This document shows positions 12,057-23,611 of a stretch of DNA of 64,000 nucleotides, in pieces. The stretch is taken from positions 1,116,001 to 1,180,000 of the forward strand of contig JAKLMB010000005.1 in the NCBI GenBank assembly GCA_022813625.1, given 5' to 3'. A program made the position numbers and the translations under genes. How positions within the stretch are numbered: position 1 is the stretch's first letter; each line of letters starts with the position of its first letter. The notes beneath the pieces are model-generated. The model made no database searches and was not told the origin of the DNA. It saw nothing but the letters and a program-made list of their open reading frames with translations. Origin of the DNA: Aaosphaeria pasadenensis. Its lineage: Eukaryota; Ascomycota; Dothideomycetes; Pleosporales.

Positions 12057-12858
12057 GGTCATTGGGAGTTACAAAGCTACTGCCTAGAGAATCGCCTTAC
12101 TCCTGATGGGACGTTATCTGGAAGAACAATATATGGATTTTCCACATCCAGTCGAGTGTCAAAATTCTCAATGCTATAGGCAGATCTCCATAGACGACAT
12201 CTTTGGAGCAATCGTCGAGACTCGAACGCGAAGATCCGACCTTCATCCAGCATCATTCACCAAAGAAAAGCATCACGACAACATAGACACAACCTCTAAG
12301 CTGACTCTATCAGCCCCTGTGATGGAAAGCCTTAGCCAGTCATGGCAATACACGAGTGCATATCAATGCCATCGTGGAATGAGAACTGGCGATCTGTATT
12401 TCCTTTAGGGTCACGAGGACCAACCTGTACACACATACCTACATGCCTACATCCAGCCTGAGCATAATCAACCATTTCCAATACCTAGACCTAGAAACAT
12501 GAACACTTCAAGCATATTCAATCCCTATCCCAAGCTAGGCAGATTTTCACATCCACCCATACCATACCTACACAACCCTCACACAAAAGAATAAGCAAAC
12601 CCCCCACCCACCCATCCATCCATCCACCAGCCCCCCTCGAAGTAGTCAAAACTTTCACCGCCAAAACGACGAATAGTCATGATGCAGCGAGCAGCACAGC
12701 ACAGCACAGGCACGAGCGGAGCAATAATTGCCTCACCTCACATACCTACCCGTTTTCAAGCCTCATCCCTGGCCCTGCCGACTTTGACTCTCTCGCTAGT
12801 GAAAAATCTCGATACATACAGCCGTGCCGGTACGCCCGGCGCTTCGAACACGCAGGCG

Positions 12859-12882
12859 GGCAGGCAGGCAGGCAGGCAGGCA
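12859..12882. repeat. GGCA tetranucleotide microsatellite
   Basis: Six perfect GGCA units, flanked by further GGC-rich sequence. Confidence 0.95.
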
Positions 12883-14178
12883 GGGCAAGCGGCCAAGAGC
12901 AAGGCGAGGATTCGCAGGATACAAATTGGGCGAGGCGGTCAGTCACGTACAGGAAGGACCCAGAGCCTCGATACACCCACATCACGGTGCAGAGTATGTA
13001 ATGTATGTGCAACGTCCAAAAAGTCGCGACGCTGCCCCCACCTCCTAGGTCGAAACCTGCGATTCTACTGTCTACTGTGTAACTTAAGTCCAGCGAGTCG
13101 AGTCCCTCCTCCTGCACGTAAAAGCGTCCGTGTGCGCCCCGACCCCCGCCGCCGCCGCCGTAGCCGTTATGCGAAAGGGTAAGGTATGTAGGTGGTGAAC
13201 AAGGGGAAGGGGACATAAATTGAAGGGGTCACAGCGTTTTTCTTCGTGTGTGGTACAGGTCGGCGACTTGGACGACCCAGTACCGTAGTACGCGTGCGCA
13301 CACACAAGGGCTCACACTGTGGTTTCCTCTTGTGTGTGGGTGATTGTTGATATAGGTGTATTGTGCTATCTTTGAGGGGTGTCACGGTAGTAGATAGATG
13401 GTTTACGGTCACAGTGATGATGATTGCGTGTTGGCAGGCAGGTCGCTCAGACCGTTCAACGGCGGCGGCGGCGGGTTGCCGACATGCTGACGAGTGTGTT
13501 CGGAGTATTATTGTGTGTGCTGTGCTGTGCAGTGTGAGGAGATGCAAGGATAGGACAGCTTCTCGTGAGGCTACTCGACTGTGTCTGTCTTCTTTGCTTT
13601 TTCTCTTTGCGAACATGCTTGCTCACGACAGAAAACGTCGACAGGGACAGGGCACCGTTGTTACTCGTGAGACGATGTGGTTGGAGCGAAAAATGTCAAA
13701 AAGTGGCTTGCGGGTGTGCTCTTTGCTGGGGGGGTGTCCGCGACTGGGGGGTTTTGCAGGAAGAGAGGTCAGGGAAAGGGAAAATTGCGGCCAGTAAGCG
13801 TATGTGGGGCAGCAGTCAAACTCTCGATTGTCTTGTTGTCGATCATGCCCTTTTTCTTCTCTCGTGGGTTTTTTTTCCTTCATGCGGCTCATTTGGTGTA
13901 TTGGCATCTGTCGCTGTTTTTCTCGAGGGATTGTGAAAGGTGGACAATGAACGACTCGGCAGAGAATGCCGTGCATCAAGATTCGATCCAGAGACATTTC
14001 GCGGACTTTTCCTCCGCCTGTAGCACAGCCAACCAACGAATTACGGAGTACGTAAATCAAGATACTTCATGAATCGTCAGTTCGACGTCGGATAAGTCTT
14101 GATCCTCACGGAGTAAATAGGACCGCGACTCATCTCCCCAACCCTTGCGCCATCGAAGTCGTGCGCAGGAACCTAGTA

Positions 14179-14194
14179 GGGGGGGGGGGGGGGG
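14179..14194. repeat. Homopolymer of 16 G
   Basis: An uninterrupted run of 16 G on the plus strand. Its length may be uncertain in the assembly. Confidence 0.9.
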
Positions 14195-15750
14195 TCCACG
14201 GTTCTAGTGCGTTTGAGAGATGCTTACGGAGCGCAATGCCGTTGAGGACGAATGCTTCCGCTTCCTGGACGGAGCAGGCTCCGTGGCCTATCAGCTCAGG
14301 AGAACCCCGTCAGTTGGAGCTCGTGCCAGCAACTGTCATTGTGTGTGTGAATGTTGCTCCCCGATTCGAGTCGGGGCAAGGCGTGCGTCGAGTCGAACGG
14401 GGAATAACTACTGTTCTGAGTGTAGGCCTTGGCCGGGCGAAGTGAGAAATTGACTTTCGTTATGGCCGACGGCAAGGCTGTATGGTCGGGATGGGCCGTC
14501 GTCAAGGATATGCATGTATGACGAACGTGAGTGATGAAAGAATTCTAGGAAACACAACGGAGAGATACGGACGGAGCATGACCCATGCGACCGACCGAGT
14601 TTGCAATATACAACAATACTGACAATCTTAACATTCCATCGGACATGCGACACAAAATGAAGGAAATCGACCATGGACAAGCCAACCCAAGGCCTGGCAA
14701 ACCAAGTTTACCCTTCCGAGGAGATAGAAAGATAAATGAAATGAAAGAGAATAGAAGACGGCGAAGAAAGGAAAGAGAAAGCGATTGCGAAGAGAGAAGC
14801 CTATTGGTTGGGATGGAGGTTGGAACAGACAGAGAACCCCAGTGAACCCCTTGCCGTTACCTTGCCTCGCACTCTACGTGGGAAAACGTGGCATCGGGCA
14901 CATCACTCCGCTCTTATTCGTTGGCAGAATCATTCTGTCCTACCTGCGCCGAGATGCTTTCTCCATTAGGAAGTCGCTGGATACACTGCAGCACATCATC
15001 TCCCATAGGTATGTATGTACTGTATGTACGTAGCACGGAGGGGAGAGTCGTTGTGGTAAAAATAGATTGCCTCGGATTCTCATGGTCATATGTAGACATG
15101 TTTCCACAGTTCTGGGGATGTCTACTTGCAAGGACGGGCGTATGGTCGGATGAAAAGTGCGGAAGTGTTCTCTGACTTTTCCTTCAAACGATGCATGCGA
15201 GGGATGAGGCTAGGGGGCATCACTGCGATGCTAAACACCCACACTACTCCCGACATGGACGATCGATAATCACGATGATGAAATGAAATTCTGTGTGCGC
15301 ATGCCAGAGAACGACAATTAGACTTCACAGTTCCGGCGATTAGTGCAACAAGAACATCACCAAACATGACTCAAAAAACTCAAATCAAACAATCCGATGT
15401 CTTACCACGCATATTACCTAGTACAAGTATAAAGTAGACCGACTGCAACGAAAAGAAATCCCCTAATGCACGTCAAACATCGAATGAATCGTCGCCCACC
15501 GCGAGACTAACTACCGTAAACATACATGTACAGTTAACGATACCCACCTAGTCGATATCACTAAGTTAACTCTACCTTAGGCAAACAAGGCTCGGTCCGT
15601 AATGGCGCCTCCTCCCTTCATCTTCGCACTTGTGCTGGCCGTCAAACTGCTGGCCTACCCGCCTGCGCTAAACCCCTTCCACACCCCACACACCCACACC
15701 CATCCATCTCATATCTGCCACCCCCCTCCCCCCACGGGCGAAGCGGAAAC

Positions 15751-15773
15751 ATTGATTGATTGATTGATTGATT
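15751..15773. repeat. ATTG tetranucleotide microsatellite
   Basis: Five ATTG units plus ATT, perfect. Confidence 0.95.
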
Positions 15774-16488
15774 ACAATGTGCATACGCTCTCGCTTTCCC
15801 TTGCACAAGCACGAATGCTCGCGCTTTACCGCTTTCTGATAACAATAGCTGTCTCGTACCTTAATGGCTTTTCAGAACAGTAGGTACCCTGCATGCGATT
15901 GACGATTATCCGATGTTAAGGTTTCGAGAGTGAGGCGTTTTGATCGATTATGTCTAGGTGTTTACGAGTATCTTCAACAGATAGTCCATAATTCACACGA
16001 CTAATTATTCGAATAACAGCACTACCAACTGAAAAGAATACAGAATCAGACATACGGGTTTAGAAGTTCGGATCGCCGTTGACGCTTTGTTCTCTGTCTC
16101 AACGGCGTGTCCGTTTTAACCTTCGCAGTCCACATACGCCGCACGCGCGTCTGTATACGCGTAGGCAAATCACACACATTCGCACCCATCGATATGTATG
16201 TATTGAATGATATTCAGGGACGGAGTATCTCCCGATCCATCTCCTCCGTGCTCCGAGCGAGCATTATTGCGGCGAGGCTCTCAACGTTCGTGGTCGCCGA
16301 CTTGAGCCACAGCGTCGGAACCGTGTGAAAGAAACGCGTATGATTTTTGATTGTTAGCTTACGCGGGAGGGTGGGATGGGATGGGGTGATCGATGGTGAG
16401 GTTGTTCGAGTTTCTCTTTATTTGGTTTTTTTGGTTGTGAGGGACGAACGGACGGGAAGGGAGAATCGATAGTTTGTGAATTGTGTAG

Positions 16489-16500
16489 GTGTGTGTGTGT
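16489..16500. repeat. GT dinucleotide repeat
   Basis: Six GT units within a longer GT-rich stretch. Confidence 0.85.
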
Positions 16501-17027
16501 GGCACAGGCAAAGGCACGAGGAACTGTATTATTTCCTGCACATGTTTCAATAGTGAAAGTGGTTGTCCGAGGCGATTGTGTTTCTCATTGCAAACAATAA
16601 TGAATTTCTATCGTGCGTCATCTTGGCAACGATCGTTCATGTCAGAAAACAGTGTGTCTAGATGTCAATTCTGGCGTAAGGTGTATTGAAAAACCCACGA
16701 GCTTGCCGATCACATGCGGTGAAGATCTAATGGCCAAGCCAGAAATGTTAGATATTCGGCGACAAGCTTGACTCGCAGGCTCTTTGATGGATGTGATGTA
16801 TCTCTAGGGTTCATTTGACATGCGTTAACTAATAAGTATCAGAATCGTGTTTATGTGAGAGTCGGCCTTATTGTGGATCATACGGCAGCTGTGTGCTTGG
16901 ATTGTGTGTGGCGTCTGCACGTCACAACCTACTCATAACGTCGACGACATGAATTATATGTATCTTGAAAACACGGAGTAAATCTTCAGTTTTATATTAT
17001 TCAGCCAAGGATTTCTACATGACATTG

Positions 17028-17962
17028 TCAAGGCCACAGCTCCTCGGTCCTCCACCCAGCATTCGCCCGTGTGCTCTCGTCAAACGTGTATCGAAAGCGA
17101 CGGGCCGTTGCGGGATCGCTGATGTCGGTCTGCTCGACGACATCAGGGACGATGACGACAAGCCGGAAGTTCTTCCGGGCAGTTGTGTCATGGAGATCGG
17201 TGACTTTGGCGCCTAGGGAGAGGTTCTGGGTGTCGTAGGGGGAGGTCACGGGATGGCCTGGAGGAGGCCCTTTGAAGGATCCTGCATAGATGTATCTGTT
17301 AGATCACTTCTTTCACAAGAACAATAGAAACAGAAATTATGAAAAGAAATCTTGGATAGTTCGACGATACCTTTAATCCCCGGCGACTGATTCCCAAAGT
17401 TGGCCGTGAGCTCCCTCCCCCAACTCCACCCCTCCACCCCCTCCTCATCCACAACCCTCATCCTCTTCCCAACCTCACTCTTCACGGTCCTCACCCCACT
17501 GCTCTCCTCCCCCTCGCCCTCCACATCCTCCGCAACGACGAACGCCCTCCCCCTAACCCTCCACTGCGTCCCCTCCTCCTCGCACCACCAAACCGCCTCG
17601 ACCGGCCCGCCCCCACCACTCCCCCTCATCTGCTCCTCGCTCTCCGCGTGGCCCGGCCCCGTGCCGAAGATCTGCGCGACCTTCTCCATCCGCGCGTCCG
17701 TCGTGAAGGTCGGGAGGTCGCTTTCGTAGGCCCGCGGGTTGCGCTCGGCGGGGTTGTGTTCGTTGTCCGGGAGCTCGGTGAAGAAGCCGCGGAAGATGCA
17801 GTACCGGGCGCGGGGTACGTAGGGTGTCGGGGATCCTGCGGGCGCGGCGGAGAGCGTGCTGAGGACGAATTGGGGCGGCTTCATGGAGGAGAGGTGCTGG
17901 TTGAAGAGGGATTTCCAGGGAGCTTGGGGGAGGGCGGAGGATGGGGGGGCGGTGGGGGACAT
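17028..17962 (-). CDS. Pyridoxamine 5'-phosphate oxidase-like FMN-binding protein
   Basis: Two exons on the minus strand (17962-17371, 17281-17028) give 281 residues. The 89-nt intron has a GTATCG donor, a CTAAC branch point and a TGCAG acceptor, and the join gives IKGSFKGPPPGHP. The N-terminal PWKSLFNQHL, the strand ARYCIFRGFF, the EAVWWCEEEGTQWRVRGRA pattern and the C-terminal RLVVIVPDVVEQTDI with a final Trp-rich tail (WRTEELWP) match the Alr4036-type FMN-binding split-barrel family related to pyridoxamine phosphate oxidases. It probably binds FMN in the cytosol; the true substrate in fungi is not established, so PLP synthesis should not be assumed. It stands alone between long non-coding stretches. 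Its coding strand turns from C-rich to G-rich around 17640-17700. Confidence 0.8.
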
Positions 17963-20790
17963 GGTGGTTAGGAGACGCGACAGGCGTCGTTGGAGGGAGG
18001 TGGAAGCTATGGTTGGTTTGTGGTGGTAGGATGTAGGTTGTAGGTGTTGTAGGAGGCGGATTGGGAGGGTAGGTGAGGGTATAGCTGTGGAGGTGGGTGT
18101 TAAATGTTGTTGTTGTTTTGGTGATGATGGCTCGATGGGTGTGGTGTTTAGATGATGTCGTCATGCATCGAGGACTAGTTGCAGAGCGAAAGTGTAAGTT
18201 CTGGAGGTATATCCTCGATTGCGGTCGATTGTCGACACGCCATTGCTATTCTTCACTTCCACGCAACGTTGAGAGCTCTATCTCATTCGATCATCATTGA
18301 AAGGAATAAAGCGATGGTGTAGAGCATCACGAGCAATACATGGGCTATTTCGAAACGCGATCTCATTCGCTGCGACGTTGTACGCCTTGGCAGGGCAGAG
18401 TGCAAAGCAAAGGTGCACGGATTACAACAGCTTCGGCTCGAGCGGCGCCACCATCTGATGAGTTCAGACACTGCGAAACATGAAGAAGCACTCGCCGAAA
18501 CCAGATGCACCTAGGACCTCACTTAGATGATACCGACTCGCCTTTTCATCATTGACCTATTCTTCTCGCCTGGAAAAGGAGGATGAAGATGATCTTGCAG
18601 CTTGCTTGCTATGCAACCCCTAGAAGCGTGATATACCCCAGTCCTGTTCCCCTTCAGCAACAATGCGGTTTCAATACGGAACACAAACATATAACAGCCA
18701 GCGTTAAGGGCCGCATTGGGAGGCAGAAATGACCATTTTCTATTTCTGCAACGGGGAACGATAGCAGGGTGACCCTTCGCAATAGCAGAGTCGGGCTGAC
18801 CGTTTGATTTATTTCATGCGAGCATGCATCAACGCCCGATCATGTTTTGTTCTTGAGCTGTTGCTGTGTCTCTCTCTGCTCGCGTGCCCGGATCAAGCCG
18901 CCGAACATGGATGGATGGATTTATCACATCACGGCTACGTCGCCCTTGCTCGGGGACGTTTCGTCACCACCTTTTCACACATGCAATAATAAATCAGACT
19001 TGCTAACCCTCGTACTCGAGGCCATGTTCGAGACAAAGGGGGTTGAGCATGCTAGGGAGACGTGGATAGATTAAGAGGCATCAAGTGGCAGGCTTTGACG
19101 AGGAGTCGGGCGCTTGAGTCTCGAGGGTCTTTGAACAACGAATGATCATTCAACAATCTCGGAGCGGCACATTGTGTTCGTACTCGGGAGACGCGAAGTA
19201 TGGTGAACTGAAGGACGAAATGGAGACAAGCGGTCGACGTGTCCAATGTCGCTGGGGGGGGCGGGAGGGTCAGGTGGCCTCGACATCTCCGAGTCCAAGG
19301 GCACCGAGGACGTGGTCCATTATGTATGCGATCAAGGACGAAGCAAGAAAGTAAAAGAAAAATCAAATAACTAGACAAGGCAGGAAAGACGGTGGCATGC
19401 GGCGAGGACTAAGCGACAGCATGTTGGGAATCAATGTTGAGCCGTTTCGATGATGATTGAACTTGCATAGTGGACGGTGGGGCTGCTCACACCGCACCGC
19501 AACGACATGAGATGATGCAGAACAGGCAGACAGCCTCCCCATACGATTTCTGAGGGCAATTACTGGAGGAACAGAGCAGCGAAGAGGGGAGATGCGAGCG
19601 GAAGAGGCTGACTGGGGCTGATGCTTGTATGAGATGACTGCGTGTATTCGAGCATGGAAGTCTGCTGCCGCAATGAACGTAGGCGCTACATGTGCAGTGG
19701 AGGATGACGGGTTGAACATTAACGAGTAGATTGATTGGCATCTGCATCCGCGCAAGGCCCTGCTCTGTACAGAGTAGCGTGGCTTGGGCTGGAGTAATAA
19801 TGCAATCTACCTACTGCGTTAACCATGTATGGCATTTAGTTGTGTGGACGGACACGGGAGGGATGCAGATGCGAAGCTCTTCAGTCGAATTCCAAGCGAA
19901 CTCCGGCAGATCCGTCATTACTAACGACTCTCGGGGTTGTCAACACCTTGTCTTTCTTTCTTCCTTTCTTTCATTTCCAGTACGCACACGTGCCGCAGGA
20001 AGGGTTATTTCCATGACGGACATGATCGCAAGTTCTAGAGAGAGTCGAGACATGGAGATGGACGTCTGGTACTAAGAAATTGCCTTTGTGACCGTGAATT
20101 GGGGATTGGTTCCGGTCAAAGATTCCCAAGTACCGGAGACTGTTGGGTGCATTATTGCCTAGGAGGGAATTGCACAATGATTAGCCATGGTACGGATGGG
20201 GTTTCTAGATCTGCGGTCTGCCCTGATGGCATGGCATGGCCCGTACCATAGAGTGGTGTACCGCTGCATATGATGATCATCAACCTCTTCGTAACAACAC
20301 ACACACGCTGTATTCCGCTTCAGATGAGGGGAGGGGAGGGGGGACATGATATGGCATATGGGATGGAGTAAGAGGCGCATTCCCTCATCTTTTATTTCCA
20401 TCCACCCATGCAGCACCACCAACAACAACACCAACATTACGCACCATCTTCTACTCTGATAGTCTCTCATTCTCTTTCTTTCATGAGGCTCATCCCGCCG
20501 CAAGCCTACACGCACCGAAGGAAAGGATGAAAGAGAATCAATAGTAGATGGAGAGAACCATTACTGCGTTTATGCGTGACTGTGTATGCGGACTTGTGTT
20601 GCGTTGTGTGTGTGTGTAATTGTGTATGTGTGAGGGGAGTGGAGAGGGAGGTATGCGACATGTTGCCCTGTCCCTGTCTGTCCTAGGTGTGTTCACTACT
20701 ACCTAGTAGTACTAGTCTACTGTCTAGGAGTCTAACCAATCACAGGCCAAGAATGCTGATCGCTTTTCGCTCCACCCAAACAGCCAGTCA

Positions 20791-20815
20791 AGACAAGACA
20801 AGACAAGACAAGACA
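20791..20815. repeat. AGACA pentanucleotide array
   Basis: Five perfect AGACA units. Confidence 0.95.
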
Positions 20816-21117
20816 ACCCTGTCACTCAATTCAACTCTCTCTTGACCCCGGCCCTGGTCGGTCTTTTGCAAGGTAGATAATTACTGTACGGTAGGTTAGA
20901 GAGAGTAGCCAAACTAGCTCGTAATGTATTGAGCTGCACTGCATGCACTTGTTGGCCGTTGCTTGCTTTGCTTGCTGTATGACAGTTTGTACTGTGTAGT
21001 GTCGGGTGGACTGGGTGGTATTAGTGATGGTTTGTACTGTGTGTAGGGTAGGGGAACAGGGACTGAGTAGACCAAGTCGACTAGAGATGCGGCTTCTCTC
21101 TTAAGGCAGTCAGTCCG

Positions 21118-21570
21118 CCCTCCCCCGGAACGCCTCCCTCCACTTCCACTTCCACTTGCCTACACTTACCCTACACTTACCCTACACTTGCTTCCACCTA
21201 AAGTAAACTCGCCCTCCCATACCCGCGCACCCGCACCACACACCCACCCACACACCCTCTTCTACCCTCTTCTCACCTCTCATCTCACCTACAACTCACC
21301 CAACATCCTCACTTCCTCTTCCTCTTCTCTACCTCTCTACTAACCACCACCACCCTCCTTCGCCCATCTCCGTCCTCAACCGGTTGCGAACAACTTCCTA
21401 TCTCCCATCGACCTTTTACACTCCACACTCTCGCCTGACGACTCTCCCATCTTCCTGGCTGCCTCTGGCCGGGTTTGCACAAAACAGCCCACTTCCGATC
21501 TCGTTGATCGTAACTAACACTCACTCAATCACCTTCATCTATCACAAGCAGCACTTCCATCTCCCTCACA
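21118..21570 (+). promoter_or_regulatory. Pyrimidine-rich promoter/5' leader
   Basis: About 450 bases of CT-rich sequence end at the ATG at 21571. Such tracts mark transcription start regions of filamentous fungal genes. No convincing TATA box is visible in the last 150 bases. Confidence 0.5.
21160..21190 (+). repeat. 11-bp tandem repeat in the CT-rich leader
   Basis: CTACACTTACC occurs twice in tandem (21160-21170, 21171-21181), followed by a partial third copy CTACACTTG. Confidence 0.9.
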
Positions 21571-22539
21571 ATGTCCGACATCGACAAGGCATTCACCTTC
21601 CTTCACGATAACATTCCATCATGGTTCACGGACATGGCTGGCATCGAGGAGAACCTCGTCCGTCTCCAGGCGGAAATGGCAAAGATCCCCTCCAGGACCG
21701 CACCCACCAAGAAGAGGACAGGCTCGATCGAATCTATAAGAGACATACATGACATAACTCCCGGACATGGCCCGTCTTCCGACGCTCGGCAATGCCTCTC
21801 TGCGGCGCGCAAACGGAAGGCCCCATCCGTCATCTCCGGAAATGCATCTGGCCCAGCCAAGTCCCGATCCAAGGCAATGATCATCGTCTTGTACGATGGC
21901 GAGATTCAGAAATCGTTTGAAAAGCTGGTGAGGGCCATCGGCACGGGGCGAAACATGTTGCGAAAGGCGAAGATGGCAGCCAAGATGGAGGAATTGGCCG
22001 CGCTTGCTGGCCCGGAGGACAGCTCAGATGATGATGACGCCGAAGATCCAGTCATGGCAAAGATTGGATATAGACCCCGAGTTGGTTTGACGTCGATGAG
22101 ATCGAGGGGAATGATGAGAGGAACATTCGGCAATAACAACCCGGGCGCTATCACCTCATCGGAATTATTCGACACGACCGATAAATCATTGGAACAAGCA
22201 CAGAGCCTCTGTGAGAGGGCGGCACATCAGTCCCTTCGTGAGGGCGATTGCCGAAAGGAACTTGCCGGCGTCCAACGACACTTCGAAAGTGTGTTAATCA
22301 CGGCCACGAAGGAACACAGCAAGCGTGCCGCGCAGCGAAAAGAGGAATCGCAGGAGGAGTCCAAGACTGATGCAACCCCAACACTCGATGTGGCAGCTGC
22401 TAAACCCCTACACCCAACCGTGCGGCCCTCGCCCGCCGCGATCATCTCGTCGAAGGGTATCGACATAGAAGTCGACGACGATGAAGACGAGGAGGAGTTT
22501 GTCATGCCGCCTGTTCGACTGACTTCGCGCGCACGATAG
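21571..22539 (+). CDS. Conserved fungal protein of unknown function
   Basis: A single-exon frame of 322 residues opens at the end of a pyrimidine-rich leader. The central segment (VLYDGEIQKSFEKLVRAIG followed by TGRNMLRKAKMAAKMEELA, about residues 111-148) looks helical and basic and is the probable conserved core. It is followed by an acidic Ser/Asp run (SSDDDDAED), an RSRGMMRGTFG motif and a second helical region rich in Glu/Arg/Lys. The C-terminus is acidic (VDDDEDEEEF). There is no signal peptide or membrane segment, and I know no assigned function. The very long upstream region and leader suggest elaborate regulation. Confidence 0.75.
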   Translation: MSDIDKAFTFLHDNIPSWFTDMAGIEENLVRLQAEMAKIPSRTAPTKKRTGSIESIRDIHDITPGHGPSSDARQCLSAARKRKAPSVISGNASGPAKSRSKAMIIVLYDGEIQKSFEKLVRAIGTGRNMLRKAKMAAKMEELAALAGPEDSSDDDDAEDPVMAKIGYRPRVGLTSMRSRGMMRGTFGNNNPGAITSSELFDTTDKSLEQAQSLCERAAHQSLREGDCRKELAGVQRHFESVLITATKEHSKRAAQRKEESQEESKTDATPTLDVAAAKPLHPTVRPSPAAIISSKGIDIEVDDDEDEEEFVMPPVRLTSRAR

Positions 22540-23611
22540 TCCTGTACTTTCCCTTGGGGTTTCTGTTGCGTTCAAGCGATGTTGTTTATTTTCTTTTCTT
22601 ATTGGCCCAAGGGCCGGCGTTCACTGGTTTCAAGGGAGGACACATTGGATGACCTTACGCAGAACACGAGCACATCAGCATAGCTTCCGTCGGCGCGGTG
22701 TCTGGCATTGTCTATATTATACAAAAACATCTTGCATGCCGATTATTTCGATTTCTTTTACTACGACTGGAACTCGCCATCTCATTGCCTTGGAGACACG
22801 TCGTTTATTTCGGAACGCACTTTATTGTTGGGCCATGTCTGCTATATTACGGACTCATCTCTCGCTATAGGATTGTAATTAGTTTCTCTCATTGACTGGA
22901 AATCATATACCGTTACATCATCATCGCCATCACCTCTCCTGATATTGTGTAGGCACTTCTCGTGTAGGGTCTCCTCGCTTCTGTGAACTTCTTCTGTCTA
23001 CTTACATATAGCAATTGATGTGTCTCATGTCATCCCTTAGCAACAAAACGCCTCCATATTCGCTACGGTGTATTTGCAGAAAGTTGACGCTCTTTGAACA
23101 CCAAAAACAATCGATGTGCCTGCAAGAGGTCATGGAAGTGACTGAATACTTGGCCATTAATATCCCAAGCCGCTGCAAAACATTATTAGAGGGCGTGAAT
23201 CCGTCGTTATAGCAGCGGTATCATTCAATTCATAGTGACTGGATATATCTACACTGTTGTGCAATTAATCACGTTCTAATACTGGGGAGCTTGATCATGT
23301 TCGGGTACCTAGGTAGATCAAAATTGGTGATTTCCAGATGATGGCAGGATTGAATAGAAAAAAAGCATTTCCATCTATACAGAAATCTGCTCTACCGTAG
23401 ACATATCTTGAGAAGAAATAGCGAAACCCTCCATTTTCTTAAGTTTTATGTTGTTTGTTGCCTTGACAGATGTATCGTGAACACTGATACTAAGCCCGAT
23501 GTGGGATGGGTCCTTTTCGTCCATATGAAGTGTTTCAATCTGGTCCGTGCCTTCGACCATACAACACAATCCATTGTGCCATCGTCCAGACTATATACCC
23601 GCATTCGAAAC
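22540..23611. other. Intergenic region upstream of tubulin cofactor D
   Basis: It contains the 3' UTR of the preceding gene and the promoter of the next. AT-rich with several short open frames, none with a motif. Confidence 0.5.

Larger units (their letters stand above)
12057..17027. other. Five-kilobase non-coding, repeat-studded region
   Basis: No frame here shows a family motif or a consistent splice model; the longer open frames (for example 12679-13182, 13167-13616, 13623-14060) are Arg/Pro/Ser-rich readings of biased DNA. The region holds a GGCA microsatellite, a GCC run (13148-13162), a 16-base G run, a TGAT-type repeat and a GT repeat. It could carry regulatory DNA or long non-coding transcripts. 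Confidence 0.55.
17963..21570. other. Long intergenic region and pyrimidine-rich leader
   Basis: No supported gene. Repeats include an AGACA array, a TG run (20605-20617) and an 11-bp tandem repeat near 21160. From about 21120 to 21570 the plus strand is strongly C/T-rich with few purines, the usual look of a fungal core promoter and 5' UTR. It leads into the gene at 21571. Confidence 0.55.

Noticed and set aside
12679..13616. Several overlapping 100-170-codon frames on both strands
   Set aside because: Arg/Pro/Ser-rich readings of repetitive GC-rich DNA, open in multiple frames at once, without conserved motifs.
14330..14400. tRNA-like B-box hairpin (CCCCGATTCGAGTCGGGG)
   Set aside because: The hairpin is perfect, but upstream sequence cannot form D and anticodon arms at the right spacing and no acceptor stem pairs.
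17553..18164. 203-codon minus-strand frame overlapping the FMN-binding protein gene
   Set aside because: Low-complexity Pro/Thr/His/Arg shadow reading; the other frame has the family motifs and a proper intron.
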